Positions 44,822-53,926 of a DNA stretch of 64,000 nt are shown piece by piece. Position 1 is the first letter of the stretch. Each line of letters starts with the position of its first letter. Origin of the DNA: CBDCGJ01 sp965238305 (lineage in GTDB: Bacteria > Pseudomonadota > Alphaproteobacteria > GCA-2731375); the NCBI GenBank assembly GCA_965238305.1, contig CBDEHK010000001.1:4278001-4342000 (forward strand), read 5' to 3'. The notes under the pieces are model-generated. The model was not told the DNA's origin and did not search any database. It was given only the letters and a program-made list of their open reading frames with translations. The position numbers were made by a program, and so were the translations under genes.

Positions 44822-45600
44822 GCCACCGGCTCCGGCTTGTTCTTTAGACCGGTGCCGAGATAGGCTTCGATAACATGTTCATCGGCTTTAACTTCATCAA
44901 CGGTGCCTTTTGCTAGCACCGCACCTTCGGCCATGACAATCACCGGATCGCACAGCCGGCTTATAAAATCCATATCATGTTCGATCATACAAAAAGTGTA
45001 ACCGTGTTCTTTGTTCAATCGCAGAATGGCATCGCCAAGTGTATTCAACAGGGTGCGGTTCACCCCAGCGCCCACTTCGTCCAGAAATACGATCTTGGCA
45101 TCGACCATCATCGTGCGGCCAAGTTCCAGTAGTTTTTTTTGCCCGCCGGAAAGGTTGCCCGCCAACTCATCGGCGACCTGCGAAATTTCCAAAAAACCAA
45201 TTACTTCGTCGGCCTTGGCGCGAATGCGTTCTTCTTCTGTGCGAACTCTCCCAGGACGCAGCCAGGTATCGATTAGGCTTTCACCCGACTGGCCGCCCGG
45301 CACCATCATCAAGTTCTCTCGCACCGTCAGGGTGGTGAATTCCTGCGCGATTTGAAAGGTACGCAGCAGACCCATGGCAAACAGTTCATGCGGCTTCAGT
45401 CCGGTAATGTCGACACCATCCAAATTGACTTTGCCCGCGGTCGGGCGATAAGCCCCAGCAATACAATTGAACAGGGTTGTCTTCCCGGCACCGTTCGGTC
45501 CGATGAGACCGGTGATGCTGCCGCCGGCAATCTCAAGCGAAACACCGTCGACGGCACGAATGCCGCCAAAATGCATGTGGAGATTATCTACTGTGATCAT
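44818..45600 (-). CDS. livG: ABC transporter ATP-binding protein (LivG)
   Basis: A 260-residue ATPase. Walker A is IGPNGAGKTTLFNCIAG, the signature is LSGGQKKLLELGRTMM, and a Walker B-like strand follows (KIVFLDEVGAGVN). The C-terminal extension characteristic of LivG is present (CDPVIVMAEGAVLAKGTVDEV). It is preceded by a 77-base gap holding a terminator-like hairpin, so expression may be lower than that of the binding protein. Confidence 0.93.
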   Translation of the reverse strand: MITVDNLHMHFGGIRAVDGVSLEIAGGSITGLIGPNGAGKTTLFNCIAGAYRPTAGKVNLDGVDITGLKPHELFAMGLLRTFQIAQEFTTLTVRENLMMVPGGQSGESLIDTWLRPGRVRTEEERIRAKADEVIGFLEISQVADELAGNLSGGQKKLLELGRTMMVDAKIVFLDEVGAGVNRTLLNTLGDAILRLNKEHGYTFCMIEHDMDFISRLCDPVIVMAEGAVLAKGTVDEVKADEHVIEAYLGTGLKNKPEPVA

Positions 45601-45609
45601 CTTGTCACA

Positions 45610-45645
45610 AACAAAAAACGGTCTGGGTTTTCACCCAAACCGTTT
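45610..45645 (-). terminator. Terminator-like hairpin between the liv binding-protein gene and livG
   Basis: On the minus strand a 13-base stem (one mismatch) with a GAAA loop is formed by 45645-45633 and 45628-45616. It is followed immediately by TTTTTTGTTTG. This is an intrinsic-terminator shape placed inside the operon, so it should act as a partial terminator or processing site that favours the binding-protein message over the permease and ATPase genes. Confidence 0.7.
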
Positions 45646-45677
45646 CTCATTCGTCAGGACATTCAGTTCAGCTGAGC

Positions 45678-46859
45678 TTAGCGGAACTTGTGGGTGGTGT
45701 TTTTACCGCCCATGACCAATATTTCGCGATAATTGCCAGCGCTTTCGCCTGCGCCAATCAGCTCAACCGCCGAAGCTCCGACATAATCGACGTCACCGCC
45801 ACCGGCGATGATCTTCAGGCCTTTTGCCAATTCACCTGGATAGATTTTTTCACCAGGCGCATTTGCCACCATCATTATCTTGTCCTTCAGCATTTTACTG
45901 CTGCTGGACTTGGCTGCTTGCATCGCCAACATGATCAGCGCTGCCGCGTCATAAGATTCAGATGAAAACGGCCCCGCCTTGAATCCAGCGGCTTTTGCCA
46001 TATCTGCAAATTTCGCAGCGCCCGGGCTATCAGTACCTGGTACGGTTCCGAAAGAACCGTTCAGGTCAGAACCAATGGCGAGCGGCAGACTGTCGCCGAT
46101 CATCCCATCCGGCAACACAAAGGTTTCAAAAGCACCGGTGTCGAGAGCCGCCTGGATAATACCCTTGCCACCTTGGTCGAGATATCCAGCGACGATCAAG
46201 ACGTCACCACCGGCCGATGCTAACGCGCCAACTTCCGCCGTATAATCCGCTTTACCATCTTCATGAGCGGCAGAAATCGTAATCTTGCCGCCAGCTTTTT
46301 CGAAATTGGTTTTGATGCTGTCAGCCAGACCTTTACCATAGTCGTTGTTGGTATAGGTCAGCGCCGCTGATTTGATGCCGCGTTCTTTCAAAATGGCAGT
46401 CAGCACTTGGCCTTGACGGGCATCCGAAGGGGCGGTGCGGAAAAACAGGCCTTTGTCTTCGATCGAAGACAACGCCGGTGACGTCGCTGATGGGGAAACC
46501 ATCACAATTCCGTTGGCAATCGCCACATTCTGCAACATTGCCGTGGTCACACCGGAGCAATCGCCACCGACAATCGCATTGACCTTGTCCGACGTCACTA
46601 AACGTTCAGTCGCCGCTGTCGCCGCCGCTGAATCCGTACACGTCGTATCGCCACGAACTGAGCTGACTTTACTGCCGCCCAAGAGAGCACCGCTATCGCT
46701 GACTTCCTTGATCGCCAGTTCGGCGCCCGCTGCCATGTCTGGCGTCAGGGATTCGATTGGTCCCGTATAGCCCAAAATGACACCGATTTTAATATTTTCA
46801 GCAACCGCAGTCGTACTTACGAGTGCAGCCACCGCTGTCGCTAGAATTAGTTTTTTCAT
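45678..46859 (-). CDS. livK: Periplasmic branched-chain amino-acid-type binding protein (LivK)
   Basis: A protein of about 393 residues with a Sec signal peptide (KKLILATAVAALVSTTAVA) and mature start ENIKIGVILGYTGPIESLTPDM, typical of Peripla_BP_6 proteins. KGLADSIKTNFEKAGGKI and VLIVAGYLDQGGKGIIQAALD are standard type I fold elements. A single Cys pair (near residues 75 and 100) may form the usual disulfide. Two adjacent ATGs (46862 and 46859) follow GGGAGGA; the second has better spacing. It initiates the liv operon and is separated from the next gene by a terminator-like hairpin. Confidence 0.92.
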   Translation of the reverse strand: MKKLILATAVAALVSTTAVAENIKIGVILGYTGPIESLTPDMAAGAELAIKEVSDSGALLGGSKVSSVRGDTTCTDSAAATAATERLVTSDKVNAIVGGDCSGVTTAMLQNVAIANGIVMVSPSATSPALSSIEDKGLFFRTAPSDARQGQVLTAILKERGIKSAALTYTNNDYGKGLADSIKTNFEKAGGKITISAAHEDGKADYTAEVGALASAGGDVLIVAGYLDQGGKGIIQAALDTGAFETFVLPDGMIGDSLPLAIGSDLNGSFGTVPGTDSPGAAKFADMAKAAGFKAGPFSSESYDAAALIMLAMQAAKSSSSKMLKDKIMMVANAPGEKIYPGELAKGLKIIAGGGDVDYVGASAVELIGAGESAGNYREILVMGGKNTTHKFR

Positions 46860-46964
46860 CATATTCCTCCCGAATTTTGATGCGTAGGTTTGTTGTTGGT
46901 TTTCGTCGTTTAATTAAGGTACTTCTATCGCAAATCCGTCTGGAACAAAACACTTTAGATTCCT

Positions 46965-48269
46965 TTACCCAAGGACGGAAAAACTGCTTTCGGGATTAAT
47001 TTTGCGTTTACGAGAATAGAAGCCGACATCAATATCCCGATCGATATAGGGTAAATGGAACTGTAACGGTTTAACGTCGTGATCATTACCACTTTCGCAA
47101 TATCCAATCAGTGCCGCCATCATTTTACCGGCGATCGGCGCATTCTTGAACTGATTGCCGCTGGTTCCAATGGCCATGTAGAAACCGGGCAAGGCGGACT
47201 TGTCGTAAATTGGAATCCAATCTTCCGTCACATCGTAAAGATCGACCACGCCTTTCATCTGACTGGGAATACCTAGGCTTGGTACGCGCTGCGCATAACG
47301 ATAGGCCTGCACAGTCCATTGCTCGGTGAAATTTCGGTCATAATCCTCGTCATCGACCCATTCGCGCCGATCGCACTCCGGATCTTCGCTGCCGATCAAG
47401 ATATGATTGCCGTGTTCTGGCCGGCAATAGCAGGAGATATCGCTGTCGGACACCACCATCCCCGCATTCTCGAAATCAAAACCTGCCGGCGCCGGTACAT
47501 GTACAACTTCTTGGCGCAGCGGTTTGGTGGTGATCGTCATATCCTCCAAAACCCCTGCCATCTGATTAATTTTTGACGACGCCGGACCGGCCACATTGAC
47601 GACGACCGGGGCCAACACTTCGCTGCCATCGTCCAAACGCACGCCAGCTGTCCGACCGTCTTTGGTTAGAATTTCATCAACCCGCCGATTAAACATAAAT
47701 TCCGCACCGTGCGCTTCGGCAGCCCGTTGCAGATTGTGCGTTGAGAGTTGCGGATCCGTGACATAACCGGCGGTCGGAAAATAGATCGCGCTTTCGACAT
47801 TGCCGCCGCCCGGCTCGCCAAAGCCCTCTTCTTTCATCCGCTTCGGTGGCCAATATCCTTGCAAGTCATAGATCGGCAGGCGATCCTTGATTTGCGCTTC
47901 GTTCCAGATTTCATAGGGGATATCGAGGGCGTTGCAGTGGCTCATATGGGATTGCATGAACTCATTCTGTGCTGTCCGCATCACCAGGCAACCGACTTCG
48001 CGGAAATCCGCCATCCCGCTTTCATCCTTGAAGCCCAGATATTCGTCCCAATCGCGCCAGTAATAATATCCTTCGTAAGCAAAGGCCGTGCCTTCCAAGG
48101 TCGAATAATGCACCCGGATAATGGCACAGGAGCCGCTGGTCGGGCCGTAACCGGCCGCCGGATTTTTGTCTATCGACAGGATATTGAGTCCAGATTTTGC
48201 CATTTCAAAGGCCGTGGCGGCACCGATCACGCCGGCACCAACGATGATCGCATCTACGTTTTGTGTCAT
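46965..48269 (-). CDS. FAD-dependent oxidoreductase of the DAO family (sarcosine/N-methyl-amino-acid oxidase-like)
   Basis: A 434-residue flavoprotein. It starts with the FAD motif AIIVGAGVIGAATAFEMAKSG (8-28) and has the DAO-family continuation SIDKNPAAGYGPTSGSCAIIRVHYS. The C-terminus contains FYMAIGTSGNQFKNAPIAGKMMA, a flavin-contact loop. It resembles sarcosine oxidase beta-like and other secondary-amine oxidases. It lies 102 bases upstream of livK in the same direction, so import by the Liv system and oxidation of the imported amino acid may be linked. Substrate and electron acceptor are not known. Confidence 0.83.
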   Translation of the reverse strand: MTQNVDAIIVGAGVIGAATAFEMAKSGLNILSIDKNPAAGYGPTSGSCAIIRVHYSTLEGTAFAYEGYYYWRDWDEYLGFKDESGMADFREVGCLVMRTAQNEFMQSHMSHCNALDIPYEIWNEAQIKDRLPIYDLQGYWPPKRMKEEGFGEPGGGNVESAIYFPTAGYVTDPQLSTHNLQRAAEAHGAEFMFNRRVDEILTKDGRTAGVRLDDGSEVLAPVVVNVAGPASSKINQMAGVLEDMTITTKPLRQEVVHVPAPAGFDFENAGMVVSDSDISCYCRPEHGNHILIGSEDPECDRREWVDDEDYDRNFTEQWTVQAYRYAQRVPSLGIPSQMKGVVDLYDVTEDWIPIYDKSALPGFYMAIGTSGNQFKNAPIAGKMMAALIGYCESGNDHDVKPLQFHLPYIDRDIDVGFYSRKRKINPESSFSVLG

Positions 48270-48400
48270 ATTCGCCCTTCGCTGTACCGTCTTCGCCGCT
48301 TAAATCAAACCGATCCATAGGCTCGAATAGCAAGTTAACGTGATTACACTGTCTTTGTTATTATCTTGACAGGTCGTGTTACAGAATCCCAAATATATTC

Positions 48401-50311
48401 ATGAATCTAAAGCGAAAAATTATATCCTGCCTGCTGCTCATGCCATTTGCCGCACAGGCTATTTCACCGGTCGCAGGACAAGACTATATCGAAACGCCGT
48501 TTTTCGAAAACGCGGTGAAAAAGGGTGATTTGCCGCCGATAGAAGCTCGGCTGCCGGATCAACCGGTGATCGTCCGGTTTAACGGCGCGGATATGAAGAT
48601 CGGGCGTCAAGGCGGCGATTTACGCAGCCTTATTCGCACCGTGAAAGACGTCAAACTTATCGGAATTTACGGTTATGCCCGGTTAGTCGGGCGCACGGCT
48701 GATCTTGGATTTTCTGCCGATATATTGCAAAGTTATGAAATCGAAGAGGGGCGGATTTTCACCCTCCACCTTCGCAGTGGACATAAATGGTCGGACGGTC
48801 AACCGTTCACGGCGGAAGATTTCCGTTATTGGTGGGACGACGTCGCCAACAATAAAGCACTTACCCCGAACGGCCCGCCGAAGGTTATGTGGGCCGCCGA
48901 CGCTTTACCTGCTTTCGAGGTTATCGACGACTTTACCGTGAAGTTTTCCTGGGCTTCACCAAATCCGGATTTTTTCCCCAGGATCGCCGGCGCTTCGCCG
49001 TTGTTTATTTTTCGCCCGGCACACTATCTGAAACAGTTTCACAGAAAATATGGTGATCCGAAAGAACTGGCCGAACAGGTGAAATCTTTGCGCGTTTCCG
49101 GTTGGGCCGCATTACATCATCAAAAAGACAGTCTTTATTTACTGAATAATCCGGACCAGCCGACACTCAATCCTTGGCATGTCACAACACCGCCGCCATC
49201 GCACCGTTTTGTCGCGAAGCGCAACCCCTATTATCATCGTATTGATGAAGCTGGTCGTCAGCTACCCTATGTTGATCAGGTGATATTGAGCGTCACCGCC
49301 CCGACCTTGATTCCGGCCAAGACCGGCACCGGTGAGAGCGACTTGCAGGGCCGCGGCCTGACCCTCAACGACTATACCTTTTTGAAGAAAGGTGAAAGTC
49401 GCTATGGCTATGATTTGCGGCTGTGGCGCAAAGCGATCGGCGCCCATATGGCGTTATTCCCAAATCTGAATATTGCGGACCCGGTTTGGCGCGAACTGAT
49501 GCGCAACAAAAGCTTCCGTCATGCACTCAGCATGGCAATCGACCGTGACGCAATCAACGAATTTTTATTCTTCGGACTGGCGCGCCCCGCCAATAACACG
49601 GTGCTGCCGGAAAGCCCGCTATATCGAGATACCTATGGTGAGAGTTGGATCGAATTTGCGCCGCAGCAAGCGGAAGAGTTGTTAGATGGCTTAGGTCTAT
49701 TACGCAAAAAACCAGATGGGCTTCGTTATCTTCCTGACGGTAAGAAGTTACAAATTGTCGTGGAAACAGCTGGTGAGCAACCGGACCAAATTGATATGTT
49801 GGAACTGATTGCGAATGACTGGTTGGAAGTTGGGATCGAACTCGTGATTAAACCTTCCCACCGGGCAACTTTACGGGCCCGATTGCTCGGTGGCGAAGTT
49901 ATGATGTCGACCTGGGCCGGCATTCAAAACGCGCTGCCGATCGCGACCACCAGCCCGATTGAGTTTGTTCCATTCAGCCAGATCAACGCGCAATGGCCGC
50001 TATGGGGTTTGCACGAAGAATTCTCTAGCCGACAGGGGGAACCAGTGGATCTCGCTCCGGTGCAACAACTGCTCGACCTCTACCGTAGCTGGCAACGGGA
50101 ATTGAGCACCGATGCGAAGGAGGAAATTTGGCATAAAATCCTGGCCATTCATGCGGAAGAAATGTTCTCGATCGGTCTTATCGCCAGCTCACCACAACCG
50201 ATCGTCGTTAGCGACCGCCTGGTCAATGTGCCGAAAGAAGGGCTCTACAATTTTGAACCTGGTGCCTTTTTTGGCATTCATCGTCCTGACACATTCTGGT
50301 TGAAAGAATGA
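48401..50311 (+). CDS. Orphan peptide/oligopeptide-type ABC substrate-binding protein (SBP_bac_5)
   Basis: A 636-residue extracellular binding protein, longer than typical OppA/DppA proteins. It has a Sec signal peptide (MNLKRKIISCLLLMPFAAQA). The SBP_bac_5 features are FTLHLRSGHKWSDGQPFTAEDFRYWWDD and FRHALSMAIDRDAINEFLFFGLARPANN. No permease or ATPase genes flank it, so it must work with a distant transporter. The ATG directly follows an AT-rich stretch without a Shine-Dalgarno. A TTGACA lies 35 bases upstream (48366-48371). This suggests a very short leader or a wrong start, and the ATG is the best available. Confidence 0.85.
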   Translation: MNLKRKIISCLLLMPFAAQAISPVAGQDYIETPFFENAVKKGDLPPIEARLPDQPVIVRFNGADMKIGRQGGDLRSLIRTVKDVKLIGIYGYARLVGRTADLGFSADILQSYEIEEGRIFTLHLRSGHKWSDGQPFTAEDFRYWWDDVANNKALTPNGPPKVMWAADALPAFEVIDDFTVKFSWASPNPDFFPRIAGASPLFIFRPAHYLKQFHRKYGDPKELAEQVKSLRVSGWAALHHQKDSLYLLNNPDQPTLNPWHVTTPPPSHRFVAKRNPYYHRIDEAGRQLPYVDQVILSVTAPTLIPAKTGTGESDLQGRGLTLNDYTFLKKGESRYGYDLRLWRKAIGAHMALFPNLNIADPVWRELMRNKSFRHALSMAIDRDAINEFLFFGLARPANNTVLPESPLYRDTYGESWIEFAPQQAEELLDGLGLLRKKPDGLRYLPDGKKLQIVVETAGEQPDQIDMLELIANDWLEVGIELVIKPSHRATLRARLLGGEVMMSTWAGIQNALPIATTSPIEFVPFSQINAQWPLWGLHEEFSSRQGEPVDLAPVQQLLDLYRSWQRELSTDAKEEIWHKILAIHAEEMFSIGLIASSPQPIVVSDRLVNVPKEGLYNFEPGAFFGIHRPDTFWLKE

Positions 50312-50320
50312 CAAATTCAA

Positions 50321-51052
50321 ATGTTTCACTGGCTCCCGCTTCTGATCAGTCCGTTTATCGGTAGTTTCCTTGCCAATGCGGTAATCGAAAACCAGTCGAT
50401 AGTCCGGATGCTACGCTTGCGATCCGCCTGCGATCATTGCCAAACTCCGTTGTCGATTGTCGATTTAACTCCGGTTTTTGGTTGGTTCATCAATCGTGGT
50501 AGCTGTCGGCATTGCAAGGCCAAAATCTACTTCGCCTACCCGATTGTCGAAATTTCAGCCATCATTGTTGCCGCCTGGACCCTGATGGTCATGCCGCCCG
50601 GGTGGCTGCAATGGGCGAGCTGCGGTTTGGGATGGGCTTTGTTGGTCTTGGCGACAATTGATTTTCGCGAGCTGCGACTGCCGGATGCCATCAACCTGCC
50701 TCTTATACCGCTCGGGCTTGTCTTTACCTGGTTAATCGATTTCGAATTCGTTATTGTCAATATCATTTCCGCCGTTGTGGCAGCCGCCGTTTTATTGACC
50801 CTACGGTTTCTTTTCGACCGTATGTTAGGGCGGGAAAGTTTAGGCCTCGGTGATGTAAAATTAGTCGCCGCCGCCGCCGCCTGGCTCGGCCCGTTTGGTG
50901 TGACCAGTACGCTAACTTATGGGGCGATCACAGGTCTATGTTTCGGACTATGGCAACGACGACGCGAAGGTGAGAAAGCGCAGGTGCCCTTCGGCACCTT
51001 CTTGTGTTTAGGATTTTGGCTGACTTGGCTTTACGGTCCGCTGCTGTTCTAA
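50321..51052 (+). CDS. gspO: Prepilin leader peptidase (GspO/PilD type)
   Basis: A 243-residue A24 aspartic peptidase. The N-terminal zinc-type cysteines are C37, C40, C62 and C65 (two CxxC pairs). The catalytic aspartates are D114 (ATIDFRELRLPD) and D178 (GLGDVK). About seven membrane helices are present. Only a shortened methyltransferase region is visible, which is common in alphaproteobacteria. It would cleave the GspG-K leader peptides encoded nearby. It follows the binding-protein gene by 9 bases and its end overlaps that of the convergent gspD by 4 bases. Confidence 0.92.
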   Translation: MFHWLPLLISPFIGSFLANAVIENQSIVRMLRLRSACDHCQTPLSIVDLTPVFGWFINRGSCRHCKAKIYFAYPIVEISAIIVAAWTLMVMPPGWLQWASCGLGWALLVLATIDFRELRLPDAINLPLIPLGLVFTWLIDFEFVIVNIISAVVAAAVLLTLRFLFDRMLGRESLGLGDVKLVAAAAAWLGPFGVTSTLTYGAITGLCFGLWQRRREGEKAQVPFGTFLCLGFWLTWLYGPLLF

Positions 51053-53232
51053 CTGTTCGGCTGCCCTGCTTTACGCACCAGCGGCCGGAGCGAACGGAAA
51101 CGTTCGCGTAATTCTTCGGTCAAACGACGGCTGTCTTCGGGATCGCGAATAATATGCATGGTAATCAAGATCAGCAATTCGGTCCGAAATGTCACCTCCG
51201 AAGTCACTTTGAACAAATTGCCCAAGATCGGAATATCTTTCAGCAGCGGAACACCCGATTCTCCTTCCGTGACGTTGTCTCGAATGAGACCGCCAAGCGC
51301 AATAGTCTGCCCGGTGCGTAAGGCAACGGAGCTTTTGATCTTGCGTTGCTGAATGGTGGGGCTGTCGATTGTTGAACTTGACGTCGGCACCACGTCGGAT
51401 ACTTCCTGTTCAATATCAACGCTGATGTGACCGCTCGCGTTCACCCGTGGCGTCACTTCCAAGACAATACCGGTGTCACGATAAGATACCGTATTCACGG
51501 TTGGTGCATCCGAATCTGTCGACGAAATAGAAGATTGCGTCGCAATCGGCACTTGATCACCAACTTGCAAACTGGCGGTTTGATTGTTTAGCACCATCAA
51601 TTGCGGCGAAGACACAACCTTGACGTCGGTGACTTCGGCCAAAGCCGAAATTGCAGCGATCCGTTTATCATCGCCGAACAAGAATGAGAAACCAGGGAAC
51701 CGCAACCCGACTGCGCCGAGCGGATCTAAGGAAAATCCACCTTGCACATCACCTCTGGTCAGGAACCATTCGACGCCGTATTTCAAATCGTCATTCAAGG
51801 TGACTTCGGCAATGGTCGCTTCGATCAGGACTTGCAAAGGCTGCGCGTCGAGAATTTCCAGGGTATCGCGAAGCATGCGATATTGCGCCGGTGTCGCCCG
51901 AATAACGAGCGCATTGTTTGCTTCATCTGCGATGATGGCGGGCGCTTCGTTTTCGACAACAACCGCGACACCGTCGGTGGTGTTGGCAGATACGGGTTTT
52001 GTCAATCTGACAGAGTTTTTGGGTATTGGTGCAGCTGCTTTTACCGCTGTCGCGTCGCCCTCCTGGGGCTGCGTTCTTGCAGCCACTTGCCGTTCAACAG
52101 CGACGGAACCAGGCGGTAATTCTTCCGTTAGGACCCGTCTCTCTGATGGTCCGGTGGAGAGTTGATTAAGCACGTCCGACAAATCGATCGCCCGACCATA
52201 TTGTACCCGATAGACATAAATCCGTTGGGCGGCATTGTCTTCGCCGCGATCTAAACGCTTCACCCATATTCGCATTCGGTCAAGATATTCAGGCGACGTG
52301 GTAATCGCGAGGATCGCATTCATGCGTTCGATTGGCACCAACCGCAACGGCGCACCACCCTTGCCGTCTTTGTCGATCCGAAAAATAATCGTCAGCTCAT
52401 CAACGATTTTTTGAGCCTCAGCGACTTGGACCGGATAAATCCCATAAGAAGTGCCGGCCATCCAATCGACATCGAAGAACTCCACCATGTCCAAAAGATC
52501 GACGGCTTCTTGGCTGGTCCCACTGTAAAGCAAAAAATTTCGTCTTCGGTCGACTTTCAACTGCCGACCCGGAACAACAAATTCCTTCATGACATTCGAA
52601 AAATTCACCGCGTTCGCGTGCAAAAGAGGGATGACGTGCAAACCAAAACCACGGTCACGGCGGCTACGGTTGACGGATTTGAAATTACCACTTGCCGCCG
52701 CTCCGGCTTCCGCAAGCGGGACAATTTTGACAAAATTCGCTTCTTCCACAATGGCAGCGCCGGCAAGCGTCAGGGCATCTTCGAAGATGTCCCAAACAGC
52801 CTCCACGGAAACCGGCTTGCTGGTCCGAATGGTGATCGTCCCTTGCACCTTCGGATCAATCACATAATCGACCTTTAAGGTATCCCCAAGCACGACACTA
52901 ATCGCCTCTGCGATCGGTGTTTCGACAAAATTAAAGGAAACATCGCCACTTGCGGCATCAGTTGCAAGTGGGCTTTGTGGCTCCGCTTGACTGCCAAAAC
53001 TGTCTTTGGCGCGATAGATTTCGGCTCGTTTCGGGGAACGGCCCGCCAAATTCGGGGATTGAGTCGGGTTAGATTCTCTTTCTACGCGTGTTATTTGATC
53101 ACTTGCGGTGGAAGGTGTCGCCACAGATAACGCCAAATCCTGACTAGTTCGACGTGGCTCCTCTGGCTCAATATTGAAGTATTCGCACGCGGACAAGATA
53201 TTCACGATGGCGATCACCGCGATGAACCTCAT
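51049..53232 (-). CDS. gspD: Type II secretion secretin (GspD), predicted lipoprotein
   Basis: A 727-residue secretin. N0/N1-type repeats begin at about 90 (GDVSFNFVETPIAEAISVVLGD), followed by N2/N3-like domains. The C-terminal secretin core has VKVVSSPQLMVLNNQTASLQVGDQVP and TGQTIALGGLIRDNVTEGESGVPLLKDIPILGNLF. The ATG at 53232 gives a signal with a lipobox-like ILSAC (Cys16), so it may be its own lipoprotein and need no separate pilotin. A TTG at 53304 would add 24 hydrophobic residues. A proline- and alanine-rich linker of about 60 residues interrupts the N domains. It is the last gene of the minus-strand gsp operon. Confidence 0.9.
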   Translation of the reverse strand: MRFIAVIAIVNILSACEYFNIEPEEPRRTSQDLALSVATPSTASDQITRVERESNPTQSPNLAGRSPKRAEIYRAKDSFGSQAEPQSPLATDAASGDVSFNFVETPIAEAISVVLGDTLKVDYVIDPKVQGTITIRTSKPVSVEAVWDIFEDALTLAGAAIVEEANFVKIVPLAEAGAAASGNFKSVNRSRRDRGFGLHVIPLLHANAVNFSNVMKEFVVPGRQLKVDRRRNFLLYSGTSQEAVDLLDMVEFFDVDWMAGTSYGIYPVQVAEAQKIVDELTIIFRIDKDGKGGAPLRLVPIERMNAILAITTSPEYLDRMRIWVKRLDRGEDNAAQRIYVYRVQYGRAIDLSDVLNQLSTGPSERRVLTEELPPGSVAVERQVAARTQPQEGDATAVKAAAPIPKNSVRLTKPVSANTTDGVAVVVENEAPAIIADEANNALVIRATPAQYRMLRDTLEILDAQPLQVLIEATIAEVTLNDDLKYGVEWFLTRGDVQGGFSLDPLGAVGLRFPGFSFLFGDDKRIAAISALAEVTDVKVVSSPQLMVLNNQTASLQVGDQVPIATQSSISSTDSDAPTVNTVSYRDTGIVLEVTPRVNASGHISVDIEQEVSDVVPTSSSTIDSPTIQQRKIKSSVALRTGQTIALGGLIRDNVTEGESGVPLLKDIPILGNLFKVTSEVTFRTELLILITMHIIRDPEDSRRLTEELRERFRSLRPLVRKAGQPNS

Positions 53233-53350
53233 TCCAAGTTTTGCTTCAATATTCACAGCACTTGCAATCCAAAAAAACACTATAACTACAACTACAGGCA
53301 ACAATTTACCATTTGAAACAATATTCTTGCCGCTGACTAGTGCAGATAGG

Positions 53351-53926
53351 TCACTCTTGTGGCCAGAAATAACCTAATAATACTAGCGATACACTCAAGT
53401 TACTTGCCAAATTCGTGCGATTTCGAGCGGCTCGCCGTGGCCGTCTGATCTCAAGTCGGTCCACTAGCAAGGTTTTTTCGCTATTTTCAAGCGCATGCAA
53501 TATCGCCTGCAATTTAGCGATCGACGCGGTAAATGTAGCGCGAACAGCGAAACGACCGTCTTGTGGGTCGTCCTCCTGCGGCAGAGTTTGCACGCTTCGC
53601 GTCGTACCGTTGTTAGCCCGCACAATCGTATTTACCTGTTTTTGCAATTCTGCGCCCGCCAATGCATAAGTTTGCGCGACAAAAAATTTCGCTCGTAGAT
53701 TTGATTTTCCTTCCAAAATAGTCAATTGACGCCGCAAATCCGCCCCTTCGGCGGCGACAAGGCGGAATCGGTCATATCGTTCGCCCAAATCCACTCGCTC
53801 CGCTTCCAAAGTGGCTCGATTTTCAATTACCGGACGGACGATACCGGTGAACACTGCAATAATGACGGCCGATAGAATAGCCACCGCCAACAGTCGTTGA
53901 AGCCAATCCTGGAGTTGAAAATTCAC
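53351..53926 (-). CDS. gspM: Type II secretion protein GspM-like
   Basis: A 191-residue bitopic membrane protein. It has a short cytoplasmic start, one transmembrane helix (LAVAILSAVIIAVFTGIV near residues 13-30), a coiled-coil region and a ferredoxin-like periplasmic domain. This fits GspM, the partner of GspL. The start is a GTG that shares one base with the gspL stop (TAGTG). It ends 118 bases before the gspD start. Confidence 0.8.
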   Translation of the reverse strand: MNFQLQDWLQRLLAVAILSAVIIAVFTGIVRPVIENRATLEAERVDLGERYDRFRLVAAEGADLRRQLTILEGKSNLRAKFFVAQTYALAGAELQKQVNTIVRANNGTTRSVQTLPQEDDPQDGRFAVRATFTASIAKLQAILHALENSEKTLLVDRLEIRRPRRAARNRTNLASNLSVSLVLLGYFWPQE

